64,000 nucleotides of DNA from positions 1-64,000 of the IMG/VR virus record IMGVR_UViG_3300025789_000028; one strand, 5' to 3'. Below, piece after piece: positions 22,733-31,018 of the stretch; within the stretch, counting starts at the first letter, position 1, and each line of letters starts with the position of its first letter. The position numbers and the translations under genes were made by a program. The notes under the pieces are model-generated. The model did not search any database. It was not told the DNA's origin and worked only from the letters and a program-made list of their open reading frames with translations. Source of the DNA: a virus.

Positions 22733-23329
22733 ATGAGCCTAGTTCCAATGGTACTTGAACAAACTTCCCGCGGTGAGCGTAGTTATGATATCTATAGCCG
22801 ATTATTGCGTGACCGTGTTATTTTGCTTGAAGGTGAAGTACATGACCAAATGGCAAACTTGATTGCCGCACAATTATTGTATCTTGAATCAGAAGATCCA
22901 GAAAAGGACATCAGTCTTTACATTAACAGTCCCGGCGGTAGTGTAACTGCTGGTATGGCTATCTATGATACCATGCAATTTATTCGCCCCGATGTTCAAA
23001 CAATCGTTATGGGTCAAGCATGTAGTATGGGTAGTTTACTTGCTCAAGCAGGTGCAAAGGGTAAGCGTATGATTCTTCCCAATGCACGACACATGATTCA
23101 TCAACCTTCAGGTGGTGCACGTGGTCAGGCAACTGATATGTTGATTCAAGTCAACGAAATCATTGAAATGAAAAAAAACCTCACACAAATTTATGTTAAA
23201 CATAATAGTGCAGGCAAGACTTTTGAACAGTTGGCCGCAGATATGGAACGTGACTTTTTCATGAGTGCAGAGGATGCAGTAATGTATGGGTTGGCAGACA
23301 AAGTGTTAGACAAGCGTCCTACTACTTGA
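22733..23329 (+). CDS. clpP: ClpP, serine protease subunit of the Clp complex
   Basis: Forms the tetradecameric proteolytic barrel that degrades proteins unfolded by ClpX or ClpA. 198 residues. Catalytic Ser98 lies in [10 protein letters not shown], His123 in MIHQPSGG and Asp near 170 in [15 protein letters not shown] replaces the usual AASMG. There is little or no propeptide: the protein begins at [20 protein letters not shown], close to the mature bacterial start. It is separated from clpX by 5.4 kb and has its own promoter, so the ClpX:ClpP ratio may be set separately. Confidence 0.95.
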   Translation: MSLVPMVLEQTSRGERSYDIYSRLLRDRVILLEGEVHDQMANLIAAQLLYLESEDPEKDISLYINSPGGSVTAGMAIYDTMQFIRPDVQTIVMGQACSMGSLLAQAGAKGKRMILPNARHMIHQPSGGARGQATDMLIQVNEIIEMKKNLTQIYVKHNSAGKTFEQLAADMERDFFMSAEDAVMYGLADKVLDKRPTT

Positions 23330-23354
23330 CATTTAATCCAATACTTGATATAAT
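23326..23354 (+). promoter_or_regulatory. Early-type promoter
   Basis: TTGACA (overlapping the clpP stop), 17-base spacer, TATAAT, and a TAAAGGAA Shine-Dalgarno downstream. Confidence 0.8.
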
Positions 23355-23383
23355 ACAAGTTCTTAAACAGTAAAGGAATCATT

Positions 23384-23482
23384 ATGGAATGTACTCATTG
23401 CCGCAAGTGGCACTTTCAAGGTATTTTGAATTGCCCAACTGCACCCAAAACTCTTGCCCCATTGCCCCTTAAGCAATCTTGA
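23384..23482 (+). CDS. Small Cys-rich peptide, 32 residues
   Basis: MECTHCRKWHFQGILNCPTA followed by a Pro/Leu-rich tail. A CxxC pair and a third Cys with a nearby His could bind zinc. Early promoter and Shine-Dalgarno support expression. No family known. Confidence 0.6.
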   Translation: MECTHCRKWHFQGILNCPTAPKTLAPLPLKQS

Positions 23483-23495
23483 TTAGGAAATAATA

Positions 23496-23714
23496 ATGGA
23501 AAAAATTCTTGTAATCGTTGGTGCAATTGTATTGGGTCTTGCAGGACTTGTACTACTTAGTTTTTTACTGAGTTGGCCAGTCTATATGCTATGGAACGGT
23601 TGTTTGGTTGGTGCTGTTGATGGTGTACATCAAATTGACTGGATGACTGCTTGGGGTATCAATATTTTGTTTGGCATTTTGTTTAAAACTACAGTATCAA
23701 AAGAATCAAAGTAA
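23496..23714 (+). CDS. Small membrane protein, 72 residues
   Basis: Two or three hydrophobic stretches: ILVIVGAIVLGLAGLVLLSF, WPVYMLWNGCLVGAV and WGINILFGILFK. The WPVYMLWN..W...GI.ILFGILFK plan is one I recall from many phages without a known function. GGAAA precedes the ATG. The next gene starts at the base after its stop. Confidence 0.7.
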   Translation: MEKILVIVGAIVLGLAGLVLLSFLLSWPVYMLWNGCLVGAVDGVHQIDWMTAWGINILFGILFKTTVSKESK

Positions 23715-24023
23715 ATGGATCGAGTTGTTCGAGGTAAAAATGTTGCAGTAGTTATTAGTCCAGAGTACGGTGCAGGCTGGTACTCTTGGAGTAATGATAT
23801 TACTATGCTATTTGATCCGGGCCTAGTTGGATTGGTTGAAGAGGGTGATGAAGGAAAAATTCATACCTATGTCAGTCTTAAATGGGCCGGAGAATACCTC
23901 GAAGGTTCCGAACGAGGACTAGAAGTATGGTGGGTTCCCCTAGGCAAAAAGTTTCGTATACATGATTACGATGGTGCCGAAACTATAGAAATGATGGATC
24001 AAATCGATTGGATAACTGCTTGA
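23715..24023 (+). CDS. Unknown conserved phage protein, 102 residues
   Basis: MDRVVRGKNVAVVISPEYGA then GWYSWSND; later strands around VWWVPLGKKFRIHDYDGAE. Small beta-rich protein. Similar short proteins occur in environmental phages as far as I recall. A strong terminator follows. Confidence 0.65.
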   Translation: MDRVVRGKNVAVVISPEYGAGWYSWSNDITMLFDPGLVGLVEEGDEGKIHTYVSLKWAGEYLEGSERGLEVWWVPLGKKFRIHDYDGAETIEMMDQIDWITA

Positions 24024-24030
24024 AGTTTTA

Positions 24031-24060
24031 AAGTGTTGTATTTTTACAACACTTTTTTTT
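24031..24060 (+). terminator. Rho-independent terminator
   Basis: AAGTGTTGTA and TACAACACTT form a perfect 10-bp stem with a TTTT loop, followed by eight consecutive T including the last stem bases. Confidence 0.85.
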
Positions 24061-24071
24061 GGATAAAAAAT

Positions 24072-24100
24072 TTGACAATAAATGGGCGATCTGATATACT
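24072..24100 (+). promoter_or_regulatory. Early-type promoter
   Basis: TTGACA, 17-base spacer starting ATAAATGGGCG, TATACT. Confidence 0.8.
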
Positions 24101-24129
24101 ATGGGTAAGTTAAAGAAAAGGAGTCCAAA

Positions 24130-24276
24130 ATGAAAGTAAAAGAATTGATAGAGTTGTTGTCCAAGTATGATGGAAACTTGGAATTGATGATGGAACAAAA
24201 CGGTGGAGAATACGAATCCGATTTAGAATTCATGGTGGTCGACCAAATAGACGGAAAAGTTTGGTTGTTAGACTAA
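24130..24276 (+). CDS. Small acidic protein, 48 residues
   Basis: MKVKELIELLSKYDGNLELM onward. AGGAG lies 6-7 bases upstream. The LIELLSKYDGNLELMME pattern occurs in many short phage proteins. Acidic and mixed alpha/beta; function unknown. Confidence 0.65.
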   Translation: MKVKELIELLSKYDGNLELMMEQNGGEYESDLEFMVVDQIDGKVWLLD

Positions 24277-24280
24277 AAGG

Positions 24281-24309
24281 TTGACAATAAATCGTTTTGG
24301 GTGTACAAT
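24281..24309 (+). promoter_or_regulatory. Early-type promoter
   Basis: TTGACA, 17-base spacer with TTTTGGG, TACAAT and the conserved ACTTGTATTGA leader. Confidence 0.8.
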
Positions 24310-24342
24310 ACTTGTATTGAATGATTAATTAAAGGAGTCGAT

Positions 24343-24585
24343 ATGGTTATCAAGCGTTTCAAACAGAACCAAAAGTTTCGTATTTGCATTGGTTCTACTG
24401 TTTCATTCTATGCTACTGCCAAGCAAATCCGTGCAGGGGTAGGTGACTTTTCTACTTGTAATGCGGCTACGCAAAAAGCCCTTGAGGTATTGGAAGTATA
24501 TCGTTCCGGTGACGGTGTTGAAATGTGTTCAACTGGTCTCGGTGGTACTTGGGAAGGCCTGCAAGTTCAACTCAACATGGCATAA
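24343..24585 (+). CDS. Unknown 80-residue protein
   Basis: MVIKRFKQNQKFRICIGSTV then SFYATAKQIR; a Cys/Thr-rich middle. Own early promoter and AAAGGAG Shine-Dalgarno. No homologue recognised. It ends six bases before the next -35. Confidence 0.65.
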   Translation: MVIKRFKQNQKFRICIGSTVSFYATAKQIRAGVGDFSTCNAATQKALEVLEVYRSGDGVEMCSTGLGGTWEGLQVQLNMA

Positions 24586-24590
24586 AAAGG

Positions 24591-24619
24591 TTGACAATAA
24601 ATCGGTTTGGGTATATAAT
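24591..24619 (+). promoter_or_regulatory. Early-type promoter
   Basis: TTGACA, 17-base spacer with GTTTGGGTA, TATAAT. Confidence 0.85.
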
Positions 24620-24653
24620 ATATCTTATCAACAGTTAATTAAAGGACTAAAAA

Positions 24654-25121
24654 ATGGCAACACGTTCTACAATCGCAATCGAATTCGCTGACGGTACTGT
24701 TCAACAAGTTTACTGTCACTGGGATGGTTACTTGGAAAACAACGGTCGTATCCTGCAAGAATCTTACATGGATCCTTTCAAGGTTCGTGAGTTGATCGAT
24801 TTGGGCGATATTTCAGGTTTGCGTGAAGAAATCGGTGTCAAACATCCCTTTAGTTCTTATGAGATTGAAGGTCTGTCTTATGATGAATATAAGGCTAATT
24901 ACGGTAACATGACTACATTCTACGGTCGTGATCGTGGTGAAGATGGTGTAAGTGCCCGTAAGTTTGCTGATTTTGCAGACTACAAAGACAATCACAGTTA
25001 TGAAGAATTTGAATACATTCTCCGTCAAGTTGATGGTAAGGCAGTTTGGTTTGTCAATGATCACGGTGATGGTTATGTTGAATTGACAAAGGCATTGGAA
25101 CAGGTAAAGGAAGCTGCCTAA
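24654..25121 (+). CDS. Conserved phage protein ([11 protein letters not shown] family), 155 residues
   Basis: Begins [20 protein letters not shown] then [18 protein letters not shown], a block I recall as conserved in many phage and plasmid proteins of unknown function. The C-terminus is alpha/beta ([20 protein letters not shown]). Expressed from a strong early promoter; the next gene begins one base after its stop. Confidence 0.75.
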   Translation: MATRSTIAIEFADGTVQQVYCHWDGYLENNGRILQESYMDPFKVRELIDLGDISGLREEIGVKHPFSSYEIEGLSYDEYKANYGNMTTFYGRDRGEDGVSARKFADFADYKDNHSYEEFEYILRQVDGKAVWFVNDHGDGYVELTKALEQVKEAA

Positions 25122-25122
25122 T

Positions 25123-25449
25123 ATGATCGCCTTGCAAGAAGTTACAGTTTGGGAAGATAGTATTTCCTGCAATCACACATACCTTATGGATGGTGAAAGT
25201 GCTGTTGCATATATCAAGCAGGGCGATACTGAGCCTTTTTACTTTAAACGTCCCTTGCGTATTGACAAACGTGGTCGCAAGTTTGTGACACTTAAAGTAA
25301 ACCCATTCAAAATAAAAATTGTAAGTAGTTTGATTGAAGTTATTGGTAGCAAGGGTGACAAATACTATGTTGACCCTGATGCTAAAACTTGCACATGTTC
25401 AGGATTCACATACCGCGGTACTTGCAAACATTTAACAAAGGTGTTATAA
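25123..25449 (+). CDS. SWIM zinc-finger protein
   Basis: 108 residues. The C-terminal [15 protein letters not shown] fits the SWIM pattern CxC..C.H, a zinc-binding fold used for DNA or protein contacts. The N-terminal 75 residues are beta-rich with no enzyme motif. It follows the MATRS gene on the same early transcript. The -10 of the next promoter overlaps its end. Confidence 0.75.
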   Translation: MIALQEVTVWEDSISCNHTYLMDGESAVAYIKQGDTEPFYFKRPLRIDKRGRKFVTLKVNPFKIKIVSSLIEVIGSKGDKYYVDPDAKTCTCSGFTYRGTCKHLTKVL

Positions 25450-25450
25450 T
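25422..25450 (+). promoter_or_regulatory. Promoter inside the SWIM gene
   Basis: TTGCAA, 17-base spacer, TATAAT. Transcription would begin about at the ATG 25457, giving a leaderless mRNA. Confidence 0.5.
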
Positions 25451-25456
25451 ACTACT

Positions 25457-25852
25457 ATGACAATGCATTTACATCATCCTGCTCTTAGTCTTTCTGGCAA
25501 AAAGAAAGGCAAAGTTAAATTCCGTAATGCTGATGAGGCACGTAAGGCACGTGAACTTGATGCCAGTTGGAAAGAATTGCAAAAGCGTTGGGATGTAGAG
25601 GCAGAAGATAAAAAGCGTAAACGTGCATTAAGTGCAGAGCCATTAAAGTATTCATTGGCAACCCCTGTTGGTCGTACTAACACACATCATATTCCCAGTC
25701 GAGGCGACACTGGTGGTATTGCTAGTCTTGCTCCAGCTAAGGTGTACACAGGTACTAAGGTCAAGGGTATTGGTACTATGCACAAAAGTAATGCTGTGCC
25801 TATCTTTAGTGATGAAGAGGCACATGATATCGCAACCATGCGTAGAGGATAA
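25457..25852 (+). CDS. Unknown basic phage protein, 131 residues
   Basis: ATG 25457 or 25463 may be the start; the predicted transcript begins at about the first. The N-terminal half is a Lys/Arg-rich helix (FRNADEARKARELDASWKEL). The C-terminal half has HHIPSRGDTGGIASLAPAKV and KSNAVPIFSDEEAHDIATMR. This layout occurs in other phages as far as I recall. No known activity. Confidence 0.65.
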   Translation: MTMHLHHPALSLSGKKKGKVKFRNADEARKARELDASWKELQKRWDVEAEDKKRKRALSAEPLKYSLATPVGRTNTHHIPSRGDTGGIASLAPAKVYTGTKVKGIGTMHKSNAVPIFSDEEAHDIATMRRG

Positions 25853-25854
25853 TA

Positions 25855-26697
25855 ATGAAGGTAGCATTAGCAAGTGACTTACACTTAGAGTTTGAGGATA
25901 TTAATTTAAAGAACACAGAAAATGCTGAGGTTCTATTGTTGTCCGGCGACATTTTAGTTGCTCAGGATCTACATGATCATCCTGAACTGAATCCTATGGA
26001 TCCAGTTAATATTATTAACTTGGGTCGTAGGCAGGCTACTGCCCTTCGTTTCCGTGACTTTCTCAAGCGTTGCAGTTTTCAATTTCCTCATGTTATCTAC
26101 ATTGCAGGCAATCATGAGTTTTATCATGGCAAGTGGAAAGCATCATTGCAATACTTACGTGACGAATGTGCTAAATTCAATAATGTTTACTTCCTTGAAA
26201 AAGATGTAAAAGTAATTGATGATGTTACCTTTATCGGTGCAACATTGTGGACTGATTGCAACAAAGGTGATCCATTGACACTTCATGCACTAGCCGATAT
26301 GATGAATGATTACAAAATCATTCGTAATGACGAGCATGGATATACTAAGTTGCGTCCTGCGCACACAATGTATCGTCATCAACAAACACTTAGTTATCTT
26401 AAAGCGTTAATGCCTGATATGAAGGATAAAAAGGTTGTGTTTGTAGGGCACCATGCACCAACAAAACAAAGCACACATCCTAAATACGTAAATGATTATT
26501 TGATGAACGGTGGTTATAGTAGTGATTTAAGTGAATTCATACTAGATAATCCACAAATCAGATTATGGACTCATGGTCATACCCATGATCCTTTTGATTA
26601 CATGGTTGGTGAAACCCGTGTGGTATGTAATCCTCGTGGTTATGCTGGTTGGGATGAACACGCTGATGTGTTTGAATTAAAGTTTTTGGACATCTAA
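25855..26697 (+). CDS. Metallophosphoesterase, intact active site
   Basis: 280 residues. All calcineurin-like motifs are present: ALASDLHL, LLSGDIL, IAGNHEFYHG, VGHHAPT and WTHGHTHDP. They bind two metal ions and cleave phosphoester bonds; the substrate is not evident. It is the intact relative of the degenerate proteins at 18514 and 56344. Gene spacing suggests the same transcript as the 131-residue protein. Confidence 0.85.
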   Translation: MKVALASDLHLEFEDINLKNTENAEVLLLSGDILVAQDLHDHPELNPMDPVNIINLGRRQATALRFRDFLKRCSFQFPHVIYIAGNHEFYHGKWKASLQYLRDECAKFNNVYFLEKDVKVIDDVTFIGATLWTDCNKGDPLTLHALADMMNDYKIIRNDEHGYTKLRPAHTMYRHQQTLSYLKALMPDMKDKKVVFVGHHAPTKQSTHPKYVNDYLMNGGYSSDLSEFILDNPQIRLWTHGHTHDPFDYMVGETRVVCNPRGYAGWDEHADVFELKFLDI

Positions 26698-26720
26698 GTT
26701 AATCTAGGTAGCCAATATAT

Positions 26721-26749
26721 TTGTATTCAAACTCAACTTGTAATATAAT
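26721..26749 (+). promoter_or_regulatory. Promoter for the winged-helix gene
   Basis: TTGTAT, 17-base spacer, TATAAT. An imperfect hairpin (CGTT..GAG with CTCAACG) follows in the leader. Confidence 0.6.
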
Positions 26750-26795
26750 GTTTATACGTTGTGAGAGATACTCAACGAACATTAAAGGAAATTTT

Positions 26796-27053
26796 ATGAT
26801 GACAACTAAAACTGATCGCCTCTTAGAGGCACTACAACAAGGTGAGCAACTCACCGCAAAGCAAATTGCCGCACGTTTCGGCATTGCTAATCCAACTGCA
26901 ACTATTAGCAACATTCGTTTTGCTGGCTACGCAGTTTATGCTAACGAGCATACTGATACTAAGGGTCGTGTTACCACTAAGTATCGTTTGGGCAAGCCTA
27001 GCCGCGCAATCGTTGCCGCAGGCTATCGTGCAATGTCAATTGGTCTAGTTTAA
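26796..27053 (+). CDS. Winged-helix DNA-binding protein
   Basis: 85 residues from the ATG after AAAGGAAATTTT; ATG 26799 is equally possible. LLEALQQGEQLTAKQIAARF followed by GIANPTATISNIRFAG is a helix-turn-helix, and YAVYANEHTDTKGRVTTKYR forms the wing. It is probably a transcription regulator. It has its own promoter and terminator, so it is a single-gene unit. Confidence 0.75.
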   Translation: MMTTKTDRLLEALQQGEQLTAKQIAARFGIANPTATISNIRFAGYAVYANEHTDTKGRVTTKYRLGKPSRAIVAAGYRAMSIGLV

Positions 27054-27063
27054 GACTATAGGT

Positions 27064-27096
27064 TTGCGGATCCTTAAAATCCGCAATTTTGAATTT
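27064..27096 (+). terminator. Rho-independent terminator
   Basis: TTGCGGAT and ATCCGCAA pair over 8 bp around CCTTAAA, followed by TTTTGAATTTT. Confidence 0.8.
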
Positions 27097-27113
27097 TCTA
27101 CGAAAGGTACAGT

Positions 27114-27632
27114 ATGGGTTTGTTACACAATTTAATGAATAAATTAGGTAGATACCGACTGATTCCTGATCGTAGAACCGGTGCTGACTACATGCATCGG
27201 TATTACCTTTTCTTAAAGGATCGTAAATGGTTCCCATTTAATGTCACTCTACATAAGATTGTACGTAGTGATGATCCTATCTTTCACGACCACCCGTGGC
27301 CTTATATGACGGTTATTTTAAAGGGCGGTTACTATGAGCATACATTAGTATGCAATAGCAAAGGAGAAAAGATTGGAGAATTCAAAGAGTGGAAGGGTCC
27401 CGGAAGTATTATCATGCGTGGTGCGGGTGAGTTTCATTGGCTAGAATTAGATGATGAACAACCTGTCACTACACTATTTTTTATGGGTCCACAACAACGT
27501 GAGTGGGGTTTCTTAACTGAAACTAAAACTGGTAAAAGTCGTTGGGTCAAGCATAATCATTATCTTGAACACTGGAAACCATATCACGAAAAGAATGTAG
27601 CTCCTAAGATGGCAAATAGGAAAGTAAAATGA
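27114..27632 (+). CDS. Cupin-fold protein
   Basis: 172 residues. The two cupin motifs are visible: DDPIFHDHPWPYMTVILKGG (HxH with downstream Gly) and GPGSIIMRGAGEFHWLEL (late His). TTLFFMGPQQREWGF completes the barrel. These His residues could bind a metal. The substrate is unknown. Similar proteins are frequent in large phages. GAAAGG precedes the start. Confidence 0.75.
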   Translation: MGLLHNLMNKLGRYRLIPDRRTGADYMHRYYLFLKDRKWFPFNVTLHKIVRSDDPIFHDHPWPYMTVILKGGYYEHTLVCNSKGEKIGEFKEWKGPGSIIMRGAGEFHWLELDDEQPVTTLFFMGPQQREWGFLTETKTGKSRWVKHNHYLEHWKPYHEKNVAPKMANRKVK

Positions 27633-27656
27633 TCAACAACATGCCAAAACAATAAA

Positions 27657-27959
27657 ATGGTACATCAGATAGTCAATAATATTAGTCCTGAAACTATTGA
27701 AACACTAGTCATTCTACAAGAAGAATGTGCTGAGGTTATCGTAGAAATCAGTAAAGTCTTTAGATTTGGTCCTGACCAAATGATGGAAGGCAGTAATGAA
27801 ACTAATATGCAACGTTTAGAAAAAGAACTTGGTGATGTGTTAGCAATGTTAAAGTTGTTAACCGAACAAGAAGTCGGAGTAACTATGGAAGGCATGCAAA
27901 CAGGTGCTGAAAATAAGTTAGAAAAGTTGAAACGTTTTAGCAATATCAGGGTTAAATAA
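27657..27959 (+). CDS. MazG-like nucleotide pyrophosphohydrolase
   Basis: 100 residues. LQEECAEVIVEISKVFRFG supplies the ExxE magnesium site and EKELGDVLAMLKLL the second acidic pair (E..D), as in all-alpha NTP pyrophosphatases. MazG enzymes hydrolyse (d)NTPs and may influence (p)ppGpp. MazG is frequent in T4-like phages of aquatic bacteria. No clear Shine-Dalgarno is seen. Confidence 0.85.
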   Translation: MVHQIVNNISPETIETLVILQEECAEVIVEISKVFRFGPDQMMEGSNETNMQRLEKELGDVLAMLKLLTEQEVGVTMEGMQTGAENKLEKLKRFSNIRVK

Positions 27960-27963
27960 TTAT

Positions 27964-28338
27964 ATGGAATTGTATCTAGATTTATTCATTATGTTTTGTT
28001 TTGGCTTTTATATAGGTCAAAAAGTCTTTATCTACCAATTGCGTAACACTCTTAAACAAGAGGCTGCTAAATTGGGCATCGATTTAGAACAAGAAACCAC
28101 TGAAGAAGAATTAGAATCGTTGCCTCCCCGTTGCGTAATTGAAAAGCACGGTGATCAACTATATCTATACGACAAAGACACAAACGATTTTTATTGCCAA
28201 GCACGTAATCTAGAATCATTAGCAGAAGCATTATATAACAACCGCAAGATCGACCTTGCTCATGTGGTTAACAATAACGATAAGATGTGGTTTGTTAAAG
28301 GTAAGATTAGTCAATCGGTAGTAATCAATGAAGGTTAA
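27964..28338 (+). CDS. Membrane-anchored unknown protein, 124 residues
   Basis: MELYLDLFIMFCFGFYIGQK is a membrane helix at the N-terminus. The remaining soluble part is acidic and then beta-rich (CVIEKHGDQLYLYDKDTNDF). The 3' end overlaps the next gene by 11 bases. No family known. Confidence 0.65.
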   Translation: MELYLDLFIMFCFGFYIGQKVFIYQLRNTLKQEAAKLGIDLEQETTEEELESLPPRCVIEKHGDQLYLYDKDTNDFYCQARNLESLAEALYNNRKIDLAHVVNNNDKMWFVKGKISQSVVINEG

Positions 28339-28864
28339 TTTAGGCAAATTCCCTAAAACACAAGGGGCAAGAAAAATTGATATTGAGATTGAAAGTCATG
28401 ACACATGGAGTCTTGACCACAGTTTAGCATACATTATTCTTCCTGCACTTATTCAATTAAAAGAAACTAAACATGGAATCCCCGGCGAGTTTGCTGACGT
28501 AGGTGGAGAAGATTGGACTGACCAACAACCTCTTGACTTTTATAAAGAATCATATGCAGAAGCATTTGAAGAAGGATGTAAGCGTTGGGATGAAGTGTTA
28601 GATAAAATGATCTGGAGCTTTCAACAACTTGCATTGGAAGACTATGATCAACTTTATCATCATGGCAAGGTTGAACTTGATTGGGAAAAAACTGATAAAA
28701 CATTTCCTAATCCCGTAACAGGAGTTGATGAAGCTACGTATAGAATGGTAGATAAGAATCCCGATGAACATTGGTATGATAGTGTGGGTCATAAATTACA
28801 TGAAGAACGCATCCAAGAAGGCATTGATTTGTTTGCAAAATATTACCGCAGTCTTTGGGATTGA
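28328..28864 (+). CDS. Conserved phage protein of unknown function, 178 residues
   Basis: The core IEIESHDTWSLDHSLAYIIL then PALIQLKETKHGIPGEFADV is a pattern I recall in many phage hypothetical proteins. Later RWDEVLDKMIWSFQQLA is also typical. Largely helical and acidic. No activity is known. Confidence 0.75.
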   Translation: MKVNLGKFPKTQGARKIDIEIESHDTWSLDHSLAYIILPALIQLKETKHGIPGEFADVGGEDWTDQQPLDFYKESYAEAFEEGCKRWDEVLDKMIWSFQQLALEDYDQLYHHGKVELDWEKTDKTFPNPVTGVDEATYRMVDKNPDEHWYDSVGHKLHEERIQEGIDLFAKYYRSLWD

Positions 28865-28865
28865 T

Positions 28866-29138
28866 ATGTTTAATACCATTGCTAAACAATTAGAATTACA
28901 GTCATTGGGTAAACATACTATTGATCAATCTGTTTCTACAGAAGAGTACGACCAATTTTGCAAAGAATACATCTTTGATATGCTTAAAGACAACGAAGAA
29001 ACGTTTGGTGAAGCGTTTTGTAAAAGATTTAATATACATAATTATGTACTAAGTACATTGCAAAGCAGAGAATCCGCAGATAAACACATAAAGAAATTTT
29101 ATATAAATGACACACGTAGTAACAGAAAATTGCATTAA
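28866..29138 (+). CDS. Unknown 90-residue helical protein
   Basis: Start chosen at ATG 28866, one base after the previous stop; an earlier in-frame ATG would overlap that gene by 101 bases. The protein [20 protein letters not shown] onward is acidic-helical with a basic end ([10 protein letters not shown]). Its last 32 bases overlap the ferredoxin gene. Confidence 0.6.
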   Translation: MFNTIAKQLELQSLGKHTIDQSVSTEEYDQFCKEYIFDMLKDNEETFGEAFCKRFNIHNYVLSTLQSRESADKHIKKFYINDTRSNRKLH

Positions 29139-29433
29139 ATGTAAGCACACTGATTGTGTTAAGGTTTGCCCTGTAGATTGTTTCTACGAGGGCCCCAACT
29201 TTTTAGCAATCAATCCAGACGAATGTATTGACTGTGGGGTGTGTATTCCCGAATGCCCCATTGATGCTATTGTAGTAGATAATGACAAGACTGTACCTAA
29301 TCTACAGTTTTGGATTGACTTGAATGGTGAATTAGCAAGTAAGTGGCCCAATATCACTAAGCAAAAGCCTCCATTGCCCGATGCGGCTGAGTGGAAAAAC
29401 AAGCCAAACAAAATTGATTTGCTAGAACGATGA
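29107..29433 (+). CDS. 7Fe ferredoxin, FdxA type
   Basis: Low-potential electron carrier with [3Fe-4S] and [4Fe-4S] clusters. 108 residues. Cys 9, 12, 17, 21, 25 and 40, 43, 46, 50 follow the spacing of Azotobacter ferredoxin I, shifted by one. The C-terminal region ([20 protein letters not shown]) is also characteristic of this type. Phage ferredoxins known to me are mostly plant-type 2Fe-2S, so this class is unusual. It lies between a small unknown gene and dCMP deaminase, coupled by overlaps. The redox partner is unknown. Confidence 0.9.
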   Translation: MTHVVTENCIKCKHTDCVKVCPVDCFYEGPNFLAINPDECIDCGVCIPECPIDAIVVDNDKTVPNLQFWIDLNGELASKWPNITKQKPPLPDAAEWKNKPNKIDLLER

Positions 29434-29918
29434 AACAAAAGTTTATTGACTACTTCATGAAGGTCGCAACTTTAACTAGTAATCTTAGTTATGCAAAGCG
29501 ACTTCAAGTAGGTGCTGTTATTGTTAAGGGTGATAAAATCTTGGCAACGGGCTACAATGGTATGCCTACTGGTTGGGAAAACAATTGCGAAGATACTCAA
29601 ACTACTTTTGATGAACGTGATACTTATAATTCCACAGACTGGAAGTATGATGAGATAAAGAAACAATACTATAGGTTAAAGACTAAACCAGAAGTATTGC
29701 ACGCCGAAAGTAACGCAATCGCTAAAGTGTCCAGGTCTACTGAAAGTAGCGAAGGAGCCACACTATTTTGCACTCATGCACCTTGTAGAGACTGTGCCAA
29801 ACTGATTTATCAAGCAGGCATATCCAAAGTCTATTACAAAGAAAAATACAGGGACGACAGAGGTCTAAACTTTTTGCGTTTAGGTGAGGTCGAAGTAATT
29901 GAGTACGACAAGTTATAA
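29430..29918 (+). CDS. dCMP deaminase
   Basis: Converts dCMP to dUMP for thymidylate synthesis. 162 residues. The zinc site is HAE (91-93, Glu as proton shuttle) with PCRDC (Cys119, Cys122). [20 protein letters not shown] is the conserved substrate region. A middle insertion of about 30 residues is typical of phage forms. ATGA overlap with the ferredoxin gene. Confidence 0.92.
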   Translation: MKQKFIDYFMKVATLTSNLSYAKRLQVGAVIVKGDKILATGYNGMPTGWENNCEDTQTTFDERDTYNSTDWKYDEIKKQYYRLKTKPEVLHAESNAIAKVSRSTESSEGATLFCTHAPCRDCAKLIYQAGISKVYYKEKYRDDRGLNFLRLGEVEVIEYDKL

Positions 29919-30096
29919 TACTTCAATTGAAATTCCTTGGGGGCACTTGCGTGAAATCATTGACTGGTGCGAAACCAATTGTGAATTAGATTGGCATTTT
30001 CAAGTAATCAATGCTGCAGGAACAACCCCGGGTAGATATTCTTTTATGTTTGATTCGGAAAAAGATTATGTTAATTTTTTGATTTGGAAGAAATAA
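29899..30096 (+). CDS. Unknown 65-residue protein
   Basis: [20 protein letters not shown] then IDWCETNCELDWHFQV; aromatic-rich and probably a small alpha/beta fold. It overlaps the deaminase by 20 bases. No family known. Confidence 0.6.
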   Translation: MSTTSYNTSIEIPWGHLREIIDWCETNCELDWHFQVINAAGTTPGRYSFMFDSEKDYVNFLIWKK

Positions 30097-30363
30097 ATGA
30101 AAACATTCATGTTTAAAAGAGAGTCAGACGACTTCAAGGATATATTGAATGACAAGAATGTTAAAAAGTACATAAAGACTAAGATATCTTTTTACCAACA
30201 TCTTATTATTCAAGTAGAAGAAAAAGATGTTACTAAGGTTGAAGCATATATCTTGTTAATGTACGGGGACGAGTTGCAAAACTTTAACAAACTCATCCCT
30301 GATCGTAGTCCAGTAATGTACAAAGATTACTGGCCTAATAAGCCTAAAAAGATTGTGCATTAA
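30097..30363 (+). CDS. Unknown basic 88-residue protein
   Basis: Starts at the base after the previous stop. Lys-rich, with KKYIKTKISFYQHLIIQVEE and a C-terminal DYWPNKPKKIVH. It overlaps the convergent minus-strand gene by four bases. Confidence 0.6.
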   Translation: MKTFMFKRESDDFKDILNDKNVKKYIKTKISFYQHLIIQVEEKDVTKVEAYILLMYGDELQNFNKLIPDRSPVMYKDYWPNKPKKIVH

Positions 30364-30950
30364 AACCAGAGGAACAATCCTTGGCTTGCTAGTAATACGC
30401 CAATAGCCGCAACTACAAAACTACCCCAGAACATACTCATGCTAACTGCCAAGATACTAGCAGACAATATTACAATGCTTAATTGGAATGCTGTGCTTGC
30501 ATAACTAATCCATGGGCTACGAGTTTTGGCATCATTACGTGCATCTTCTAATTTATGAGCCTTAGCCAATAATTCTTTTTTACCTTCACCAGTTGCAGGA
30601 TCGCTTTCATAACGTTGAATCTTTGCTTGCAACTTTTCAATCTTTGCTGTATCTTTACGTAGAACTGCATCATCCAAACTTTGTTCTGCTAGTGTTTGCT
30701 TGATTGATTTTGCTTGATAGAAACTATAAGTGTCGCTGGCTTGAATAGTATTAGTCAATACAGTACCGCTTAATTTACCAGCATACCATGAATTTAGTGC
30801 AAGCAACAATGCAAATACGTTAATTACCATACCAGCTTTGTCTTTAATCTTTGCTTCACGTTCACTACGACTGCCCGGTGCAGGTTTAGGTGCGCTAGGG
30901 TCTTTAGGTTGTTTTGTAATTAAGTTTAGTACTGAGTCTAATAACGCCAT
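30360..30950 (-). CDS. DUF4337-like membrane protein
   Basis: 196 residues with three membrane segments: VINVFALLLALNSWYAGKL near 42-60, then ASTAFQLSIVILSASILAVS and FWGSFVVAAIGVLLASQGLF at the C-terminus. Between them, ASDTYSFYQAKSIKQTLAEQ and a coiled coil match the DUF4337 plan. Function unknown. AGGAG precedes the start, and a late-type ATAAATA lies upstream on the same strand. Confidence 0.75.
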   Translation of the reverse strand: MALLDSVLNLITKQPKDPSAPKPAPGSRSEREAKIKDKAGMVINVFALLLALNSWYAGKLSGTVLTNTIQASDTYSFYQAKSIKQTLAEQSLDDAVLRKDTAKIEKLQAKIQRYESDPATGEGKKELLAKAHKLEDARNDAKTRSPWISYASTAFQLSIVILSASILAVSMSMFWGSFVVAAIGVLLASQGLFLWF

Positions 30951-30979
30951 GATGTTCTCCTAATATTGTTGTTATTTTG

Positions 30980-30986
30980 TATTTAT
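30980..30986 (-). promoter_or_regulatory. Late-type ATAAATA motif
   Basis: Minus-strand ATAAATA about 30 bases before the DUF4337 start, leaving room for the AGGAG Shine-Dalgarno. Confidence 0.5.
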
Positions 30987-30988
30987 GC

Positions 30989-31017
30989 TTGACACCGTCA
31001 TTAACATCTGCTATAAT
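30989..31017 (+). promoter_or_regulatory. Sigma70-type promoter for the HAD nucleotidase
   Basis: TTGACA, 17-base spacer, TATAAT, directly followed by the late-type motif at 31019. The gene may be transcribed in two phases. Confidence 0.6.
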
Positions 31018-31018
31018 G

